Assembly: GCF_001422925.1 (NCBI RefSeq) | Contig: NZ_LMNI01000012.1 | Span: 186,345-250,344, forward strand | Direction: 5' to 3' | Source: Microbacterium sp. Leaf288 | GTDB lineage: Bacteria > Actinomycetota > Actinomycetes > Actinomycetales > Microbacteriaceae | DNA: 64,000 nucleotides | In this document: one piece after another, positions 45,974 to 54,511 of the stretch | Position numbering within the stretch: position 1 is the first letter of the stretch | Layout: each line of letters begins with the position of its first letter | Translations under genes and position numbers: made by a program | Notes under the pieces: model-generated | The model's input: only the letters and a program-made list of their open reading frames with translations | What the model was told of the DNA's origin: nothing | Databases searched by the model: none

Positions 45974-47347
45974 TCAGTGGTCGAGGGGGTGCTCGATCTC
46001 ATCCTTCGCCATGCGCGCGGCGACGTACGCGAGCGCGCCGAGGATCAGCGGGATCACGCCGGCGGCGATGAAGATCGCCTCGATCGGCACCACCTCGGCG
46101 AGGGGGCCGGCGAGCGCCATCGACAGCGGCATGAGCGCAAGCGACACGAAGAAGTCCAGGCTCGAGACGCGCCCGAGCATGTGGCGCGGCACGCGGCGCT
46201 GCAGCAGCGTGCCCCAGATGACGTTGCCGTAGCTGAACCCGAAGCCCACGAGGAACAGGCACAGCGCCATGAGCCAGTACTGGTGGGTGATGCCGACGAT
46301 CGCGAACGGCAGCGTGCTGACGCCCCACACGCCCATCATCACCGTGAGGTACCGGCGCGGCAGCCTCATCGACGACACCACGATCGAGCCGAGCACGCCG
46401 CCGATGCCGTAGATCGCGAGGAGGAAGCCGAACAGCCGCGGATCCTCCCCGACCCGGTCGCGGGTGACGAAGGGCAGCAGCACCTCTTCGGGACCGACGA
46501 ACACGAGCACCCACCCCGTCGCGAACAGAAGCGTCCACAGCAGCCAGGGCGTGCGGATCGTGAAGCCCACCGCCTCGCGCAGGTCGTGGAGCACGCCGCG
46601 CACGCCCTCGGGCGCCTCGTGCTGCTCGCCTGGGGCGGCGGGCGGCTCAGGGCGTACGAACAGCAGCAGCACGAACGCCAGCGCGTGCGCGGCGACGACG
46701 CCCCACGCCGCGTGCGCGGGTGCGAGCACCGCCGCGACGATGACACCGGCCGCCGCCGGGCCCGCGGCCTGCTGCAGCGCGGGACGGATGGCGCCCTCGA
46801 GACCGTTCGCAGCGAGCAGCTGCGCGGGCGGCAGGATGCGGGGCAGGATCGCGCTGTACGCCGGGAAGAAGAAGCCCGCCCCCGCGCCCATCACGAAGGC
46901 CACGACCGCGAGATGCGGGATCGTCACGACGCCGAACGAGCCCGCGAGCGCGACCGATGTGATCGCGAGCAGGTTCACGAGCTCCACGATGCGCAGCAGA
47001 AGTCGGCGCGGCACGCGGTCGGCCGCGATGCCCCCGGGGATCGCGCACGCCAGCAGACCGATGGCGTTCGCCGCGGCGACGGCCGAGAGCTCGACCGGCC
47101 CGCCGCCCGCGCCGATGACCGTGTAGACCATGACGACGGCCCACATGCCCGCGCCGAGGATCGACAGCACCACGGCGCCGAACAGCATCCGGAAGTCGCG
47201 GTGCCCGAGCGGTCGGACGAAGCGCCACGGGTCGCGCGGCGGCGCGGGGGCGACCGCGCCGGACGCGGACTGGGGCTCTCGCGCGTGGTCGGGCGCCGGT
47301 CCCGGCAGCGGGACCGGGCCGGTGAGGGGTCCGGTGGGTCCGCTCAT
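45974..47347 (-). CDS. MFS transporter
   Basis: A 457-residue major facilitator with 12 predicted helices. A Pro-rich N-terminal stretch of about 45 residues precedes L-G-H-R-D-F-R-M-L-F-G. The loop 2-3 region reads G-G-I-A-A-D-R-V-P-R-R-L-L-L, a form of the MFS signature. It resembles drug/macrolide efflux-type exporters of the enterobactin-exporter fold; the substrate is unknown. ATG 47347 overlaps the trmB stop by four bases, so it is translationally coupled. Confidence 0.88.
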   Translation of the reverse strand: MSGPTGPLTGPVPLPGPAPDHAREPQSASGAVAPAPPRDPWRFVRPLGHRDFRMLFGAVVLSILGAGMWAVVMVYTVIGAGGGPVELSAVAAANAIGLLACAIPGGIAADRVPRRLLLRIVELVNLLAITSVALAGSFGVVTIPHLAVVAFVMGAGAGFFFPAYSAILPRILPPAQLLAANGLEGAIRPALQQAAGPAAAGVIVAAVLAPAHAAWGVVAAHALAFVLLLFVRPEPPAAPGEQHEAPEGVRGVLHDLREAVGFTIRTPWLLWTLLFATGWVLVFVGPEEVLLPFVTRDRVGEDPRLFGFLLAIYGIGGVLGSIVVSSMRLPRRYLTVMMGVWGVSTLPFAIVGITHQYWLMALCLFLVGFGFSYGNVIWGTLLQRRVPRHMLGRVSSLDFFVSLALMPLSMALAGPLAEVVPIEAIFIAAGVIPLILGALAYVAARMAKDEIEHPLDH

Positions 47348-48090
47348 GACCTCGCGACGCGGCGGTACGACAGATCTCGGATGTCGCGGCCCACGCGCGC
47401 GCCCTTGCGCTCGAACGCGGTCAGCACGCGACCGTCGAAGCGCGGCGCCCACTCCCCCTCGAACGTCGCCTCGAACTCGGGCGCGACCGACATGACCTCG
47501 CGCATCTGCAGCGCGTAGTCCTCCCAGTCGGTCGCGAGGCGCAGCATCCCGCCGTCCTTCAACGCCCGCGCCGCGATCGCGCCGAAGCCCTCGGCGACGA
47601 GGCGCCGCTTGGTGTGCTTCTTCTTGTGCCACGGGTCGGGGAAGAAGATCCAGAGCTCGTCGACGGATGCCTCGGGGAGCAGGTGCTGCAGCACCTCGGG
47701 CGCGTTCGCCTCGACGAGGCGGAGGTTCCGCGCCCCGGCGCGGTCGGCGTCGAGCATGGTGCGGGCGAGCCCGGCGCGGAACACCTCGATGGCGAGGAAG
47801 TCCGTGTCGGGGCGCGACGTCGCTGCGTGCACGATGGCGTGACCCTGGCCCGATCCGATCTCGACGACGAGCGGCGCGTCGCGCCCCCACACCGTGCCCG
47901 GATCGATCTCAGAGTCCGGCAGGATGCTCGTGGCCGCGCGGTCGCGGGGGACCTCGATGACGTACCGCGGGGCGAGCTCGCTCCAGGCGCGCTCCTGCGC
48001 GTCCGACATCCGGCCGCTGCGCCGGACGAACGACACCGGCTTCTCACGGAAGGTGCGGGGCTCGGGCGCAGGCGTGGCAGGGTTCGTCAC
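47344..48090 (-). CDS. trmB: tRNA (guanine-N7-)-methyltransferase
   Basis: A 248-residue SAM enzyme methylating G46 in the tRNA variable loop. The SAM-binding motif V-V-E-I-G-S-G-Q-G-H-A and the family signature F-F-P-D-P-W-H-K-K-K-H-T-K-R-R-L are intact. GTG 48090 lies exactly six bases after TAGCCT, and GGAGGG directly abuts the start, too close to serve as a Shine-Dalgarno. It heads the trmB-MFS-CPBP-like group. Confidence 0.95.
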   Translation of the reverse strand: MTNPATPAPEPRTFREKPVSFVRRSGRMSDAQERAWSELAPRYVIEVPRDRAATSILPDSEIDPGTVWGRDAPLVVEIGSGQGHAIVHAATSRPDTDFLAIEVFRAGLARTMLDADRAGARNLRLVEANAPEVLQHLLPEASVDELWIFFPDPWHKKKHTKRRLVAEGFGAIAARALKDGGMLRLATDWEDYALQMREVMSVAPEFEATFEGEWAPRFDGRVLTAFERKGARVGRDIRDLSYRRVARS

Positions 48091-48096
48091 CCCTCC

Positions 48097-48102
48097 AGGC
48101 TA
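48097..48102 (-). promoter_or_regulatory. leaderless-type -10 TAGCCT for trmB
   Basis: On the minus strand TAGCCT, six bases (GGAGGG), then GTG 48090. Confidence 0.5.
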
Positions 48103-48126
48103 CCCAGGGCGGCCGACCCCGACGGG

Positions 48127-48969
48127 TTACTGCGGGACCGTGACGAAGTCTATGAGCTCCTCGACGCGGCCGAGGAAGGCGGGCTCGAGGTCACGGTAGG
48201 TCTTCACCGACGCGAGGATGCGCTGCCAGGCCCGGGCGATGTCGGCCTGGTCGCGCGCGGGCCAGCCGAGCGCCCGGCACACGCCCACCTTGAACTCGAT
48301 GCCCCGGGGGACCTCGGGCCAGCGCTCGATGCCGACCGCGCGGGGCGTGACGCACTGCCACACGTCGATCCAGGGGTGGCCGACGATGAGCACGTGCTTC
48401 CCGTGGCGGCCGCGCCCGATGGCGTCGGCGATGCGCGACTCCTTCGACCCGGGCACGAGGTGGTCGACGAGCACGCCGTAGCGGCGCTCGGCCGACGGCG
48501 GCTCCTCGTCGAGCGCGGCGTCGAGCAGATCGATGCCCTGGAGGTACTCGACGACGACGCCCTCCTCCCGGAGGTCGTCACCCCAGACCTTCTCGACGAG
48601 CTCGGCATCGTGGCGCCCCTCGACGAGGATGCGGCTGGCACGCGCGACGCGGGCGCGCGAGTCGGCGGTCGCGGACGAGCCCGACGCGGTGCGCTTCGGC
48701 CCGGCGGGCGCCGCGGCCGGTGCGGGCGGACCGAGCACGACGAGCTTGCCGTCGATGAGGAACCCCGCGCCCAGCGCGAACAGCCGGCGGCGTCCGAGGC
48801 GGTCCTCGAGCTCCACCATGCCGCCCGACGCACCCACGACGGCGCCGCAGAAGCCGTCGTCCGCCACCTCGACGACGAGATCACGGGATGCCGCCACCCG
48901 CGGCAGCTCCCGCACCCCGTGGCCCTTCCAGCCCGTGGCCAGCACATCGGCGCCGTAGCGATCGTCCAT
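48127..48969 (-). CDS. DUF3097 domain protein
   Basis: A 280-residue actinobacterial protein of unknown function. Recognisable DUF3097 features include the N-terminal M-D-D-R-Y-G-A-D-V-L-A-T-G-W, the mid segment R-I-L-V-E-G-R-H-D-A-E-L-V-E-K-V-W-G (similar to a TOPRIM strand and glutamate), D-H-L-V-P-G-S-K-E-S and I-V-G-H-P-W-I-D-V-W-Q. The TOPRIM-like motif suggests nucleic-acid work but this is inference. GGAGGA precedes ATG 48969. It is 36 bases upstream of trmB. Confidence 0.9.
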   Translation of the reverse strand: MDDRYGADVLATGWKGHGVRELPRVAASRDLVVEVADDGFCGAVVGASGGMVELEDRLGRRRLFALGAGFLIDGKLVVLGPPAPAAAPAGPKRTASGSSATADSRARVARASRILVEGRHDAELVEKVWGDDLREEGVVVEYLQGIDLLDAALDEEPPSAERRYGVLVDHLVPGSKESRIADAIGRGRHGKHVLIVGHPWIDVWQCVTPRAVGIERWPEVPRGIEFKVGVCRALGWPARDQADIARAWQRILASVKTYRDLEPAFLGRVEELIDFVTVPQ

Positions 48970-49112
48970 GGTCCTCCTCCGGATCGGCAAGGCTACCCGC
49001 CGCCCCGCACCCAGGGCGGGAGCGACCCGCATCGGCGGCGCCTGCGTACGTTCTCGGCGAACACTCAAGCGGCGTCGGGGCCGTGGGCTATCGTCGTATC
49101 CCCGCGGCTGAA

Positions 49113-49118
49113 TAGACT
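49113..49118 (+). promoter_or_regulatory. -10-like TAGACT before the TPM/PspA operon
   Basis: TAGACT lies 37 bases before ATG 49156; AGAGGGGGG serves as ribosome binding site. Confidence 0.4.
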
Positions 49119-49155
49119 CGCGGGAGGGGGAACCCGAGTCCCAGAGGGGGGATCG

Positions 49156-51186
49156 ATGCGACTGCGTTGGGCTGCAGCGCTGGCGTCCGCTGCGGTGGTC
49201 GTGGTCACGGCGATCAGCGGTGGGGCGGCGCTCGCGACTCCGCCGGTCACGCTCGGCTCGAGCGCGGAGTACGTGCTCGACGAGTCGGGCGTGCTCTCGT
49301 CCGCGCAGCGTTCCGAGGCGCAGTCGCGACTCGAACAGCTCAAGTCCGACACCGGCCTCGATCTCTGGGTCGTCTACGTCGACGAGTTCACCGACCCGGC
49401 GAGCGCCGCCGACTGGGCGAACCAGACCGCCGACGACAACAACCTCGGCGTCAGCCAGTACCTGCTCGCCGTCGCGACCCAGGGCCGCGCGTACTACCTG
49501 TCGGGCGACCCGGGCGGCCCCGTCGGCGACGAGCAGCTCGCGACCATCGAGCAGCAGCAGATCCAGCCCGCCCTCGCCCAGGACGACTGGCTCGGCGCGG
49601 TCGACGCGGCGGCCGACGGTCTGACGGACGCCGTCGGCGGGTCCGGCGCCGCTGCCACCGGCTCCGGCGGCACCGGGTGGCTCACCTGGCTGCTCGTCAT
49701 CGTCGTCGTCGGCATCGGCATCGTGCTGCTGGTGATGTTCCTCCGCCGGCGCAAGAAGGGCGCGGTGACCGCCGGGCCGGCAGGTCCGCCCCAGCCCAGC
49801 GTCGAGGAACTCGAGCGGCGCGCGTCGTCGCTGCTCGTCGCGACCGACGACGCCATCAAGACGAGCACGCAGGAGCTCGGCTTCGCGAAGGCGCAGTTCG
49901 GCGACGCCGCGACCACCGAGTTCGAGGCGGCACTCGCGACCGCGCAGCAGAGCCTCGACGAGGCGTTCGGGCTCAAGCAGAAGCTCGACGATCACATCCC
50001 CGATTCCGAGCAGGACACGCGCGCCTGGAACGAGCGGATCATCGCGCTCTGCGAGGCCTCCAACGCCCTCCTCGACGAGAAGGCGGCCGCGTTCGACGAG
50101 CTGCGCAAACTCGAGCAGAACGCCCCCGAGGCGCTCGCGCGGGTGCACGACGCGAAGGCGAAGGCCGAGGCATCCCTCGACCAGGCGACCTCCCGGCTGC
50201 AGAGCCTGCAGACGGCGTACGCGCCTGAGGCTCTCGCGACCGTCGTCGACAATCCCGAGCAGGCACGGCAGCGCCTCGCGTTCGCCGACGAACAGCTCAC
50301 GGCCGCGGAGGCCGCCATCGGCGCGGGCGACGGCGGCGAGGCCGCGGTCGGGATCAGGGCCGCCGAAGAGGCAGTCGGCCAGGCGATGCTGCTCGAGAAC
50401 GCCATCGACAAGCTCCAGTCCGACCTCGCCGAGGGCGAGCGCAACGCCACCGCCCTCGTCGCCGAGCTCGAATCCGACATCGCCGCGGCATCGGCCCTCC
50501 CCGACACCGACGGGCGGATCGCCGGCGTCATCGCGTCGACGCGCCAGCAGCTCGATGCCGCGCGCGCACAGCTCAGCGGCACCGCCAAGCGCCCGCTCGC
50601 GGCACTCCAGAGCCTCGAAGCGGCCAACACGCAGATCGACACGCTCGTGCAGGGCGTCCGGGATGCCGAGGCCCAGGCTGAGCGCGCACGGCAGATGGTC
50701 GGCCAGGTGATGATGCAGGCGCAGGCGCAGGTGTCGGCGGCCGAGGACTACATCACCGCCCGGCGCGGCGCGGTCGGCGCCCAGGCACGCACCCGCCTCG
50801 CCGAGGCCGGAGCCTCGCTCGCGCGCGCCCAGGCGCTGCAGGCGAGCGACCCGCAGCAGGCGATGCAGCAGGCGCAGCGTGCCGACCAGCTCGCCGGGCA
50901 GGCGATCCAGCTCGCGCAGAACGACGTCGGCGCGTTCGACGCCGGCTCGGGCGGCATGTTCGGCGGAAGCCAGCAGGGCGGCCAGTCCGGCGGCGGCATG
51001 CTCGGCGCCGTCCTCGGCGGCATCGTGCTGAACTCCGTGCTGAGCGGTGGCCGCTCCTCGGGAGGCATGGGCGGCGGCCTCGGCGGCATGCTGGGCGGCG
51101 GTCCGAGCCGCTCGTCGGGCGGAATGCGACCCGGTAGCTTCGGAGGCGGCGGCACGCGCGCGCGTCGAGGAGGTGGCCGCTTCTGA
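49156..51186 (+). CDS. TPM-domain protein with long coiled coil and Gly-rich tail
   Basis: A 676-residue protein. A signal peptide (residues 1-27) and an extracytoplasmic TPM domain (about 35-160; Y-V-L-D-E-S-G-V-L-S-S-A-Q-R and D-L-W-V-V-Y-V-D-E-F-T) are followed by one membrane helix (about 175-195) and RRRKK, so the rest is cytoplasmic: about 350 residues of Ala/Glu/Gln-rich helical coiled coil and a Gly/Ser/Met-rich C-terminus (G-G-M-G-G-G-L-G-G-M). It is the first gene of a two-gene unit with pspA and a plausible link between envelope state and PspA. Confidence 0.87.
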   Translation: MRLRWAAALASAAVVVVTAISGGAALATPPVTLGSSAEYVLDESGVLSSAQRSEAQSRLEQLKSDTGLDLWVVYVDEFTDPASAADWANQTADDNNLGVSQYLLAVATQGRAYYLSGDPGGPVGDEQLATIEQQQIQPALAQDDWLGAVDAAADGLTDAVGGSGAAATGSGGTGWLTWLLVIVVVGIGIVLLVMFLRRRKKGAVTAGPAGPPQPSVEELERRASSLLVATDDAIKTSTQELGFAKAQFGDAATTEFEAALATAQQSLDEAFGLKQKLDDHIPDSEQDTRAWNERIIALCEASNALLDEKAAAFDELRKLEQNAPEALARVHDAKAKAEASLDQATSRLQSLQTAYAPEALATVVDNPEQARQRLAFADEQLTAAEAAIGAGDGGEAAVGIRAAEEAVGQAMLLENAIDKLQSDLAEGERNATALVAELESDIAAASALPDTDGRIAGVIASTRQQLDAARAQLSGTAKRPLAALQSLEAANTQIDTLVQGVRDAEAQAERARQMVGQVMMQAQAQVSAAEDYITARRGAVGAQARTRLAEAGASLARAQALQASDPQQAMQQAQRADQLAGQAIQLAQNDVGAFDAGSGGMFGGSQQGGQSGGGMLGAVLGGIVLNSVLSGGRSSGGMGGGLGGMLGGGPSRSSGGMRPGSFGGGGTRARRGGGRF

Positions 51187-51285
51187 CCCGAAATCGCCCG
51201 GCCGCCCGCGGGCAGCGAGCTGCGGCATCCGTCTCCAGACCAGACTCACCGACCCAGAACTGACGTCCGATAGGAAGGAAAACCG

Positions 51286-52023
51286 ATGGCGAAGCAGTCC
51301 ATCTTCGGTCGCATCTCGACCCTCATGAAAGCGAACATCAACGCACTCCTCGACTCCGCTGAGGACCCGCAGAAGATGCTCGACCAGCTCGTGCGCGACT
51401 ACACGAACTCGATCGCCGACGCCGAGTCGGCCATCGCCGAGACCATCGGCAACCTGCGTCTGCTCGAGCGCGACCACCAGGAGGACGTGCAGGCCGCCGC
51501 CGAGTGGGGCAACAAGGCCCTCGCCGCCAGCCGCAAGGCCGACGAGCTGCGCAAGACCGGCAACACCACCGACGCCGACAAGTTCGACAACCTCGCCAAG
51601 ATCGCGCTGCAGCGTCAGATCAGCGAGGAGAACGAGGCCAAGGCGATCGCGCCCACCATCGCGACGCAGAACGAGGTCGTCGACAAGCTGAAGGAGGGCC
51701 TCAATGGCATGAAGCAGAAGCTGGAGCAGCTGAAGGCCAAGCGCTCCGAGCTTCTCGCCCGCGCCAAGACCGCCGAGGCCCAGAACAAGGTGCACGACGC
51801 CGTCAAGTCGATCGACGTGCTCGACCCGACCAGCGAGCTCGGCCGCTTCGAAGACAAGGTGCGCCGCCAGGAGGCCCTCGCCGCCGGCAAGCAGGAGCTG
51901 GCCGCGTCGACCCTCGACGCGCAGTTCAACGCCCTCGAGGACGTCGGCGAGCTGACCGAGGTCGAGGCGCGCCTCGCCGCGCTCAAGTCCGGCGCTCCGG
52001 TGCAGGCCGCGATCGAGAACTGA
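51286..52023 (+). CDS. pspA: PspA/IM30 family membrane-stress protein
   Basis: A 245-residue, almost entirely helical protein of the PspA/Vipp1 (ESCRT-III-like) family. It begins with A-K-Q-S-I-F-G-R-I-S-T-L-M-K-A-N-I-N-A, and the conserved E-D-P-Q-K-M-L-D-Q-L helix follows. These proteins polymerise on damaged membranes and protect proton motive force. AAGGAAAA precedes the ATG. It lies 99 bases after the TPM gene. Confidence 0.94.
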   Translation: MAKQSIFGRISTLMKANINALLDSAEDPQKMLDQLVRDYTNSIADAESAIAETIGNLRLLERDHQEDVQAAAEWGNKALAASRKADELRKTGNTTDADKFDNLAKIALQRQISEENEAKAIAPTIATQNEVVDKLKEGLNGMKQKLEQLKAKRSELLARAKTAEAQNKVHDAVKSIDVLDPTSELGRFEDKVRRQEALAAGKQELAASTLDAQFNALEDVGELTEVEARLAALKSGAPVQAAIEN

Positions 52024-52042
52024 GCCCACCGCTCACTGCCTC

Positions 52043-52074
52043 GGGGCGTCGGATCCGCACGGATCCGGCGCCCC
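52043..52074 (+). terminator. hairpin after pspA
   Basis: A 14-base-pair stem (52043-52056 with 52061-52074, one G-T pair) and a four-base loop, 19 bases after the pspA stop. No T run. Confidence 0.65.
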
Positions 52075-52144
52075 TCGCGTCTGCCTCCAGCGAACGGACG
52101 GCAGGACGGATGCCTCGACCCCCGGTCTGCGCGAAGATGAGGAG

Positions 52145-52981
52145 ATGACGCGTTACCTCGTGGTCCCGCAGTGGCAGGGAAGCCCGTCCTCCCGCGCGAT
52201 GCAGCTGATCGACGGCGCCCAGGCGATCGCGGGAGACCTCCCCCGGGCCTCGACCACCGTGCTCGACGTGCCCATGGAGGCGGGCGAATCGCTGGGCACC
52301 GGCATCCACCGCCCGAGCGCATTGCAGCGCGTGCGCGTGATGGTCGCGCAGGCGCTCGACGCGCACGACGCCGCGGCGCCGGATGAGCCGGTGCTCACGA
52401 TCGGCGGCGACTGCGGCGTCGCGCTGGCGCCGATCGCTCACGCCGCCCGCCGCTCCCCCGGGCTCGCCGTGGTCTGGATCGACGCGCACCCCGACCTCAA
52501 CTCGCCGGACTCGTCGCCGTCGGGCGCCTTCGCGGGCATGGCGCTGCGCGCCGTGATCGGCGACGGGGATCCCGGCCTGGCGCTTCCCGCCGGCACGATC
52601 GCCGCCGAGCGCGTGATCGTCGGCGGGGCGCGGTCATTCGACGACCCCGAGCTCGAGGTCGTCGCGGAGCTCGGCATCACGGCGCTCACGGTGGACGCGC
52701 TGCGCGAAGCCGACGCCCTCGCCGACGCCGTGCTCGCAACGGGGGCCGACGCCGTGTACATCCACATCGACATCGACGCGCTCGACCCCGCCGAGATCGC
52801 GGGCAACGCGCACCCCGAACCGTTCGGGGTCACCGTGGCGGAGCTGACCGTCGCGGTCGCGCGCCTGCGCGAGCGGGTGCCGCTGGTCGGCGCATCCCTC
52901 GCCGGCTACTCGCCCGCCTCGGTCGCGGCGGCGACCGACGACCTGGGCGCGATCCTGCGCGTGATCGGGGCGCTGGCGTGA
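52145..52981 (+). CDS. arginase/ureohydrolase family protein with GGDC in place of GGDH
   Basis: A 278-residue protein with the ureohydrolase fold. Dimetal ligands are visible in W-I-D-A-H-P-D-L-N (Asp113, His115, Asp117) and H-I-D-I-D-A-L-D-P (Asp209, Asp211). The first ligand motif, normally GGDHS, reads GGDCGV (87-92), so Cys90 replaces the usual histidine; the enzyme may use a different metal set or have another activity. The substrate cannot be told. GAAGAT sits six bases before ATG 52145. The stop overlaps the next gene (GTGA). Confidence 0.82.
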   Translation: MTRYLVVPQWQGSPSSRAMQLIDGAQAIAGDLPRASTTVLDVPMEAGESLGTGIHRPSALQRVRVMVAQALDAHDAAAPDEPVLTIGGDCGVALAPIAHAARRSPGLAVVWIDAHPDLNSPDSSPSGAFAGMALRAVIGDGDPGLALPAGTIAAERVIVGGARSFDDPELEVVAELGITALTVDALREADALADAVLATGADAVYIHIDIDALDPAEIAGNAHPEPFGVTVAELTVAVARLRERVPLVGASLAGYSPASVAAATDDLGAILRVIGALA

Positions 52982-53436
52982 GTCCCATCCCCACGCCGCC
53001 CGCCGGGTGGCGCGCCGCCGCGGAGCGCGCCGTCATCAGGGGGCGCCGCATCGACGACGCCATCCCGTCGATCCTCCTGGACTCGCCGATCAGCCGCATC
53101 GGCTACTGGTACGGCTGCGCAGTGGGATGGGTCTGGGGCACACTCTGGAGCACCGGGCGCGTCGAGAAGCGCGAGGGCCTGTGGGTGTTCCGCGGGATGC
53201 CCCGCTGGACGTTCCCGCGCGGCGGCTCGTGCGTCGGCGCGTGCTTCCTCACCGGCGACGGGCGCGTCACCGACGCGCTGCTGCGGCACGAGGCGGTGCA
53301 CAAGCGGCAGTGGCAGCGGTACGGGCTGCTCATGCCCGTGCTCTACCTGCTGGCCGGCCGCAACCCGCTTCGCAACCGGTTCGAGATCGAGGCCGGCCTC
53401 GCCGACGGCAACTACGTGCCGCGCGGCGCGGCCTGA
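52978..53436 (+). CDS. unknown protein with zincin-like HExxH motif
   Basis: A 152-residue protein of unknown function, commonly carried in related genomes. It contains R-H-E-A-V-H-K-R-Q-W: His104-Glu105-x-x-His108, the HExxH zinc-protease motif, in a short helical C-terminal part with L-R-N-R-F-E-I-E-A-G downstream that could give a third ligand. A hydrophobic stretch (about residues 41-58) may associate with the membrane. GTG 52978 overlaps the arginase-family stop, so the two are cotranslated. Confidence 0.65.
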   Translation: MSPIPTPPAGWRAAAERAVIRGRRIDDAIPSILLDSPISRIGYWYGCAVGWVWGTLWSTGRVEKREGLWVFRGMPRWTFPRGGSCVGACFLTGDGRVTDALLRHEAVHKRQWQRYGLLMPVLYLLAGRNPLRNRFEIEAGLADGNYVPRGAA

Positions 53437-53460
53437 TCGCACGAGGCGACGACAGCACGA

Positions 53461-53491
53461 AGGACGCGGCCGGATACCCCGACCGCGTCCT
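53461..53491. terminator. bidirectional terminator between convergent genes
   Basis: A nine-base-pair stem (53461-53469 with 53483-53491) lies between the zincin-like gene (plus) and the small secreted protein gene (minus). Confidence 0.65.
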
Positions 53492-53495
53492 CGGA

Positions 53496-53819
53496 TCACT
53501 TCTGCCCTTGGGTGTGACCGTTGCAGCCCCACTCCCCGAGGCCAGGGATGTTGACCTCGGAGGCGCCGCCGCCGTGCAGGCTGGCGGCCTTGCGGACCTC
53601 CTGGTCGAACTGGCCCCAGTTCTGCGTGGCCCCGGGCTCCACGCCCGAGCCGTCGGTCTCGTGGTCCTCCAGGCCGGAGAACGCGCACGGCGAATTCGCG
53701 TTGCTGCGTGCGCCGGTCGCCTCGCCGTTGGCGTTGTACTCCCCCGCGAACGCTCCGCCCGCGGAACCGAGCACCAGCACAGCCCCCACCGCGATCCCCA
53801 ACATGATCTTCCTGCGCAT
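53496..53819 (-). CDS. small secreted protein with two cysteines
   Basis: A 107-residue protein. A clear signal peptide (M-R-R-K start, hydrophobic core, A-F-A-G cleavage near residue 24) gives a mature chain of about 80 residues with exactly two cysteines, in N-S-P-C-A-F-S-G-L and G-E-W-G-C-N-G-H, likely to form one disulfide. The N-S-x-C-A-(F/Y)-S-G and T-Q-N-W-G-Q blocks recur in small secreted actinobacterial proteins as I remember them; function unknown. GGAGGGGG precedes ATG 53819. Confidence 0.75.
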   Translation of the reverse strand: MRRKIMLGIAVGAVLVLGSAGGAFAGEYNANGEATGARSNANSPCAFSGLEDHETDGSGVEPGATQNWGQFDQEVRKAASLHGGGASEVNIPGLGEWGCNGHTQGQK

Positions 53820-53960
53820 GATGCGCCCCCTCCAGTCGACAGGGCGGGCAGCGAGCTCGCCCGCGCTCATCGAACTCCGAGGCTCGGGCCCCGTCAATGA
53901 GGTGAATACCGGGGCAGTACCTAGGGAGCGCGCATCGCGGCGCCGACGCCGCACGGCGAC

Positions 53961-54437
53961 TCAGCGCGCGGTGGCGAGGCCGTACTGCGCAGGGGTGTGG
54001 ATCGCGTCCGCGCGGATGCCCAGCTCGACCAGGTGGTCGACGATGTCGGCGGTGCCGAGGTAGCCGCCCAGCAGGTGGATGCGGGTCTCGTCGTCTTCGG
54101 CGCACAGCATCTCGTCGGCCCACGCGGTGACCGCACGCGTCAGCGCCTCGCCCGACGCGCAGCCGCGGCCGGTGCCGGGCGCGCCCGACCGCTGCGAGCG
54201 GTCGAGCCACGTCACGATCATGCGGCTCGGAGCGGTGATCTCGGCCAGCCACGAGGCATCCGGGATCTCGATGAACACCCGGCCCGTCGAGCAGATCGGC
54301 AGGGTCGCGAGCACGGCCTCGAGCTCGGCCAGCGACGATTCGTCGGCCGTGATCAGGTGCTGCACGCGCGTGTGACGCGACGCACGGCACGCCGACGCGT
54401 TGTGCGCGGCACTCTGAGGCTGGATGTTCTGGACCAT
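53961..54437 (-). CDS. stand-alone SIP (siderophore-interacting protein) domain
   Basis: A 158-residue protein. It corresponds to the C-terminal NAD(P)-binding domain of siderophore-interacting ferric reductases: V-Q-H-L-I-T-A-D-E-S-S-L-A-E-L-E, G-R-V-F-I-E-I-P-D-A and the E-T-R-I-H-L-L-G-G-Y-L-G-like end. The FAD-binding N-terminal half is missing, so it probably works with a separate partner or has another role in iron handling. An iron-regulator box lies just upstream. Complete as a short gene, with its own promoter. Confidence 0.85.
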   Translation of the reverse strand: MVQNIQPQSAAHNASACRASRHTRVQHLITADESSLAELEAVLATLPICSTGRVFIEIPDASWLAEITAPSRMIVTWLDRSQRSGAPGTGRGCASGEALTRAVTAWADEMLCAEDDETRIHLLGGYLGTADIVDHLVELGIRADAIHTPAQYGLATAR

Positions 54438-54446
54438 GACCCCTCC

Positions 54447-54452
54447 ACTATA
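54447..54452 (-). promoter_or_regulatory. -10 TATAGT for the SIP-domain gene
   Basis: On the minus strand TATAGT lies nine bases before ATG 54437, with GGAGGGG between. This is the closest match to a consensus -10 in the window. Confidence 0.6.
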
Positions 54453-54461
54453 ACCGCTGAT

Positions 54462-54480
54462 GAAGGGTTGCCTTACCTCA
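54462..54480 (-). promoter_or_regulatory. DtxR/IdeR-type iron box upstream of the SIP-domain gene
   Basis: Read on the minus strand, TGAGGTAAGGCAACCCTTC matches the 19-base iron-box consensus TTAGGTTAGGCTAACCTAA at 13 positions, including the core AGGT and GGC. It overlaps where the -35 of the TATAGT promoter should lie, so iron-bound repressor would block transcription. Confidence 0.65.
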
Positions 54481-54511
54481 TTACCGATCGTGAAGAGCGG
54501 ATGCCTCGCCT

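Noticed and set aside
47614..49155. N-terminal extension of the TPM protein through the trmB/DUF3097 region
   Set aside because: The in-frame region upstream of 49156 is antisense to conserved genes; a signal peptide and a ribosome binding site mark ATG 49156.
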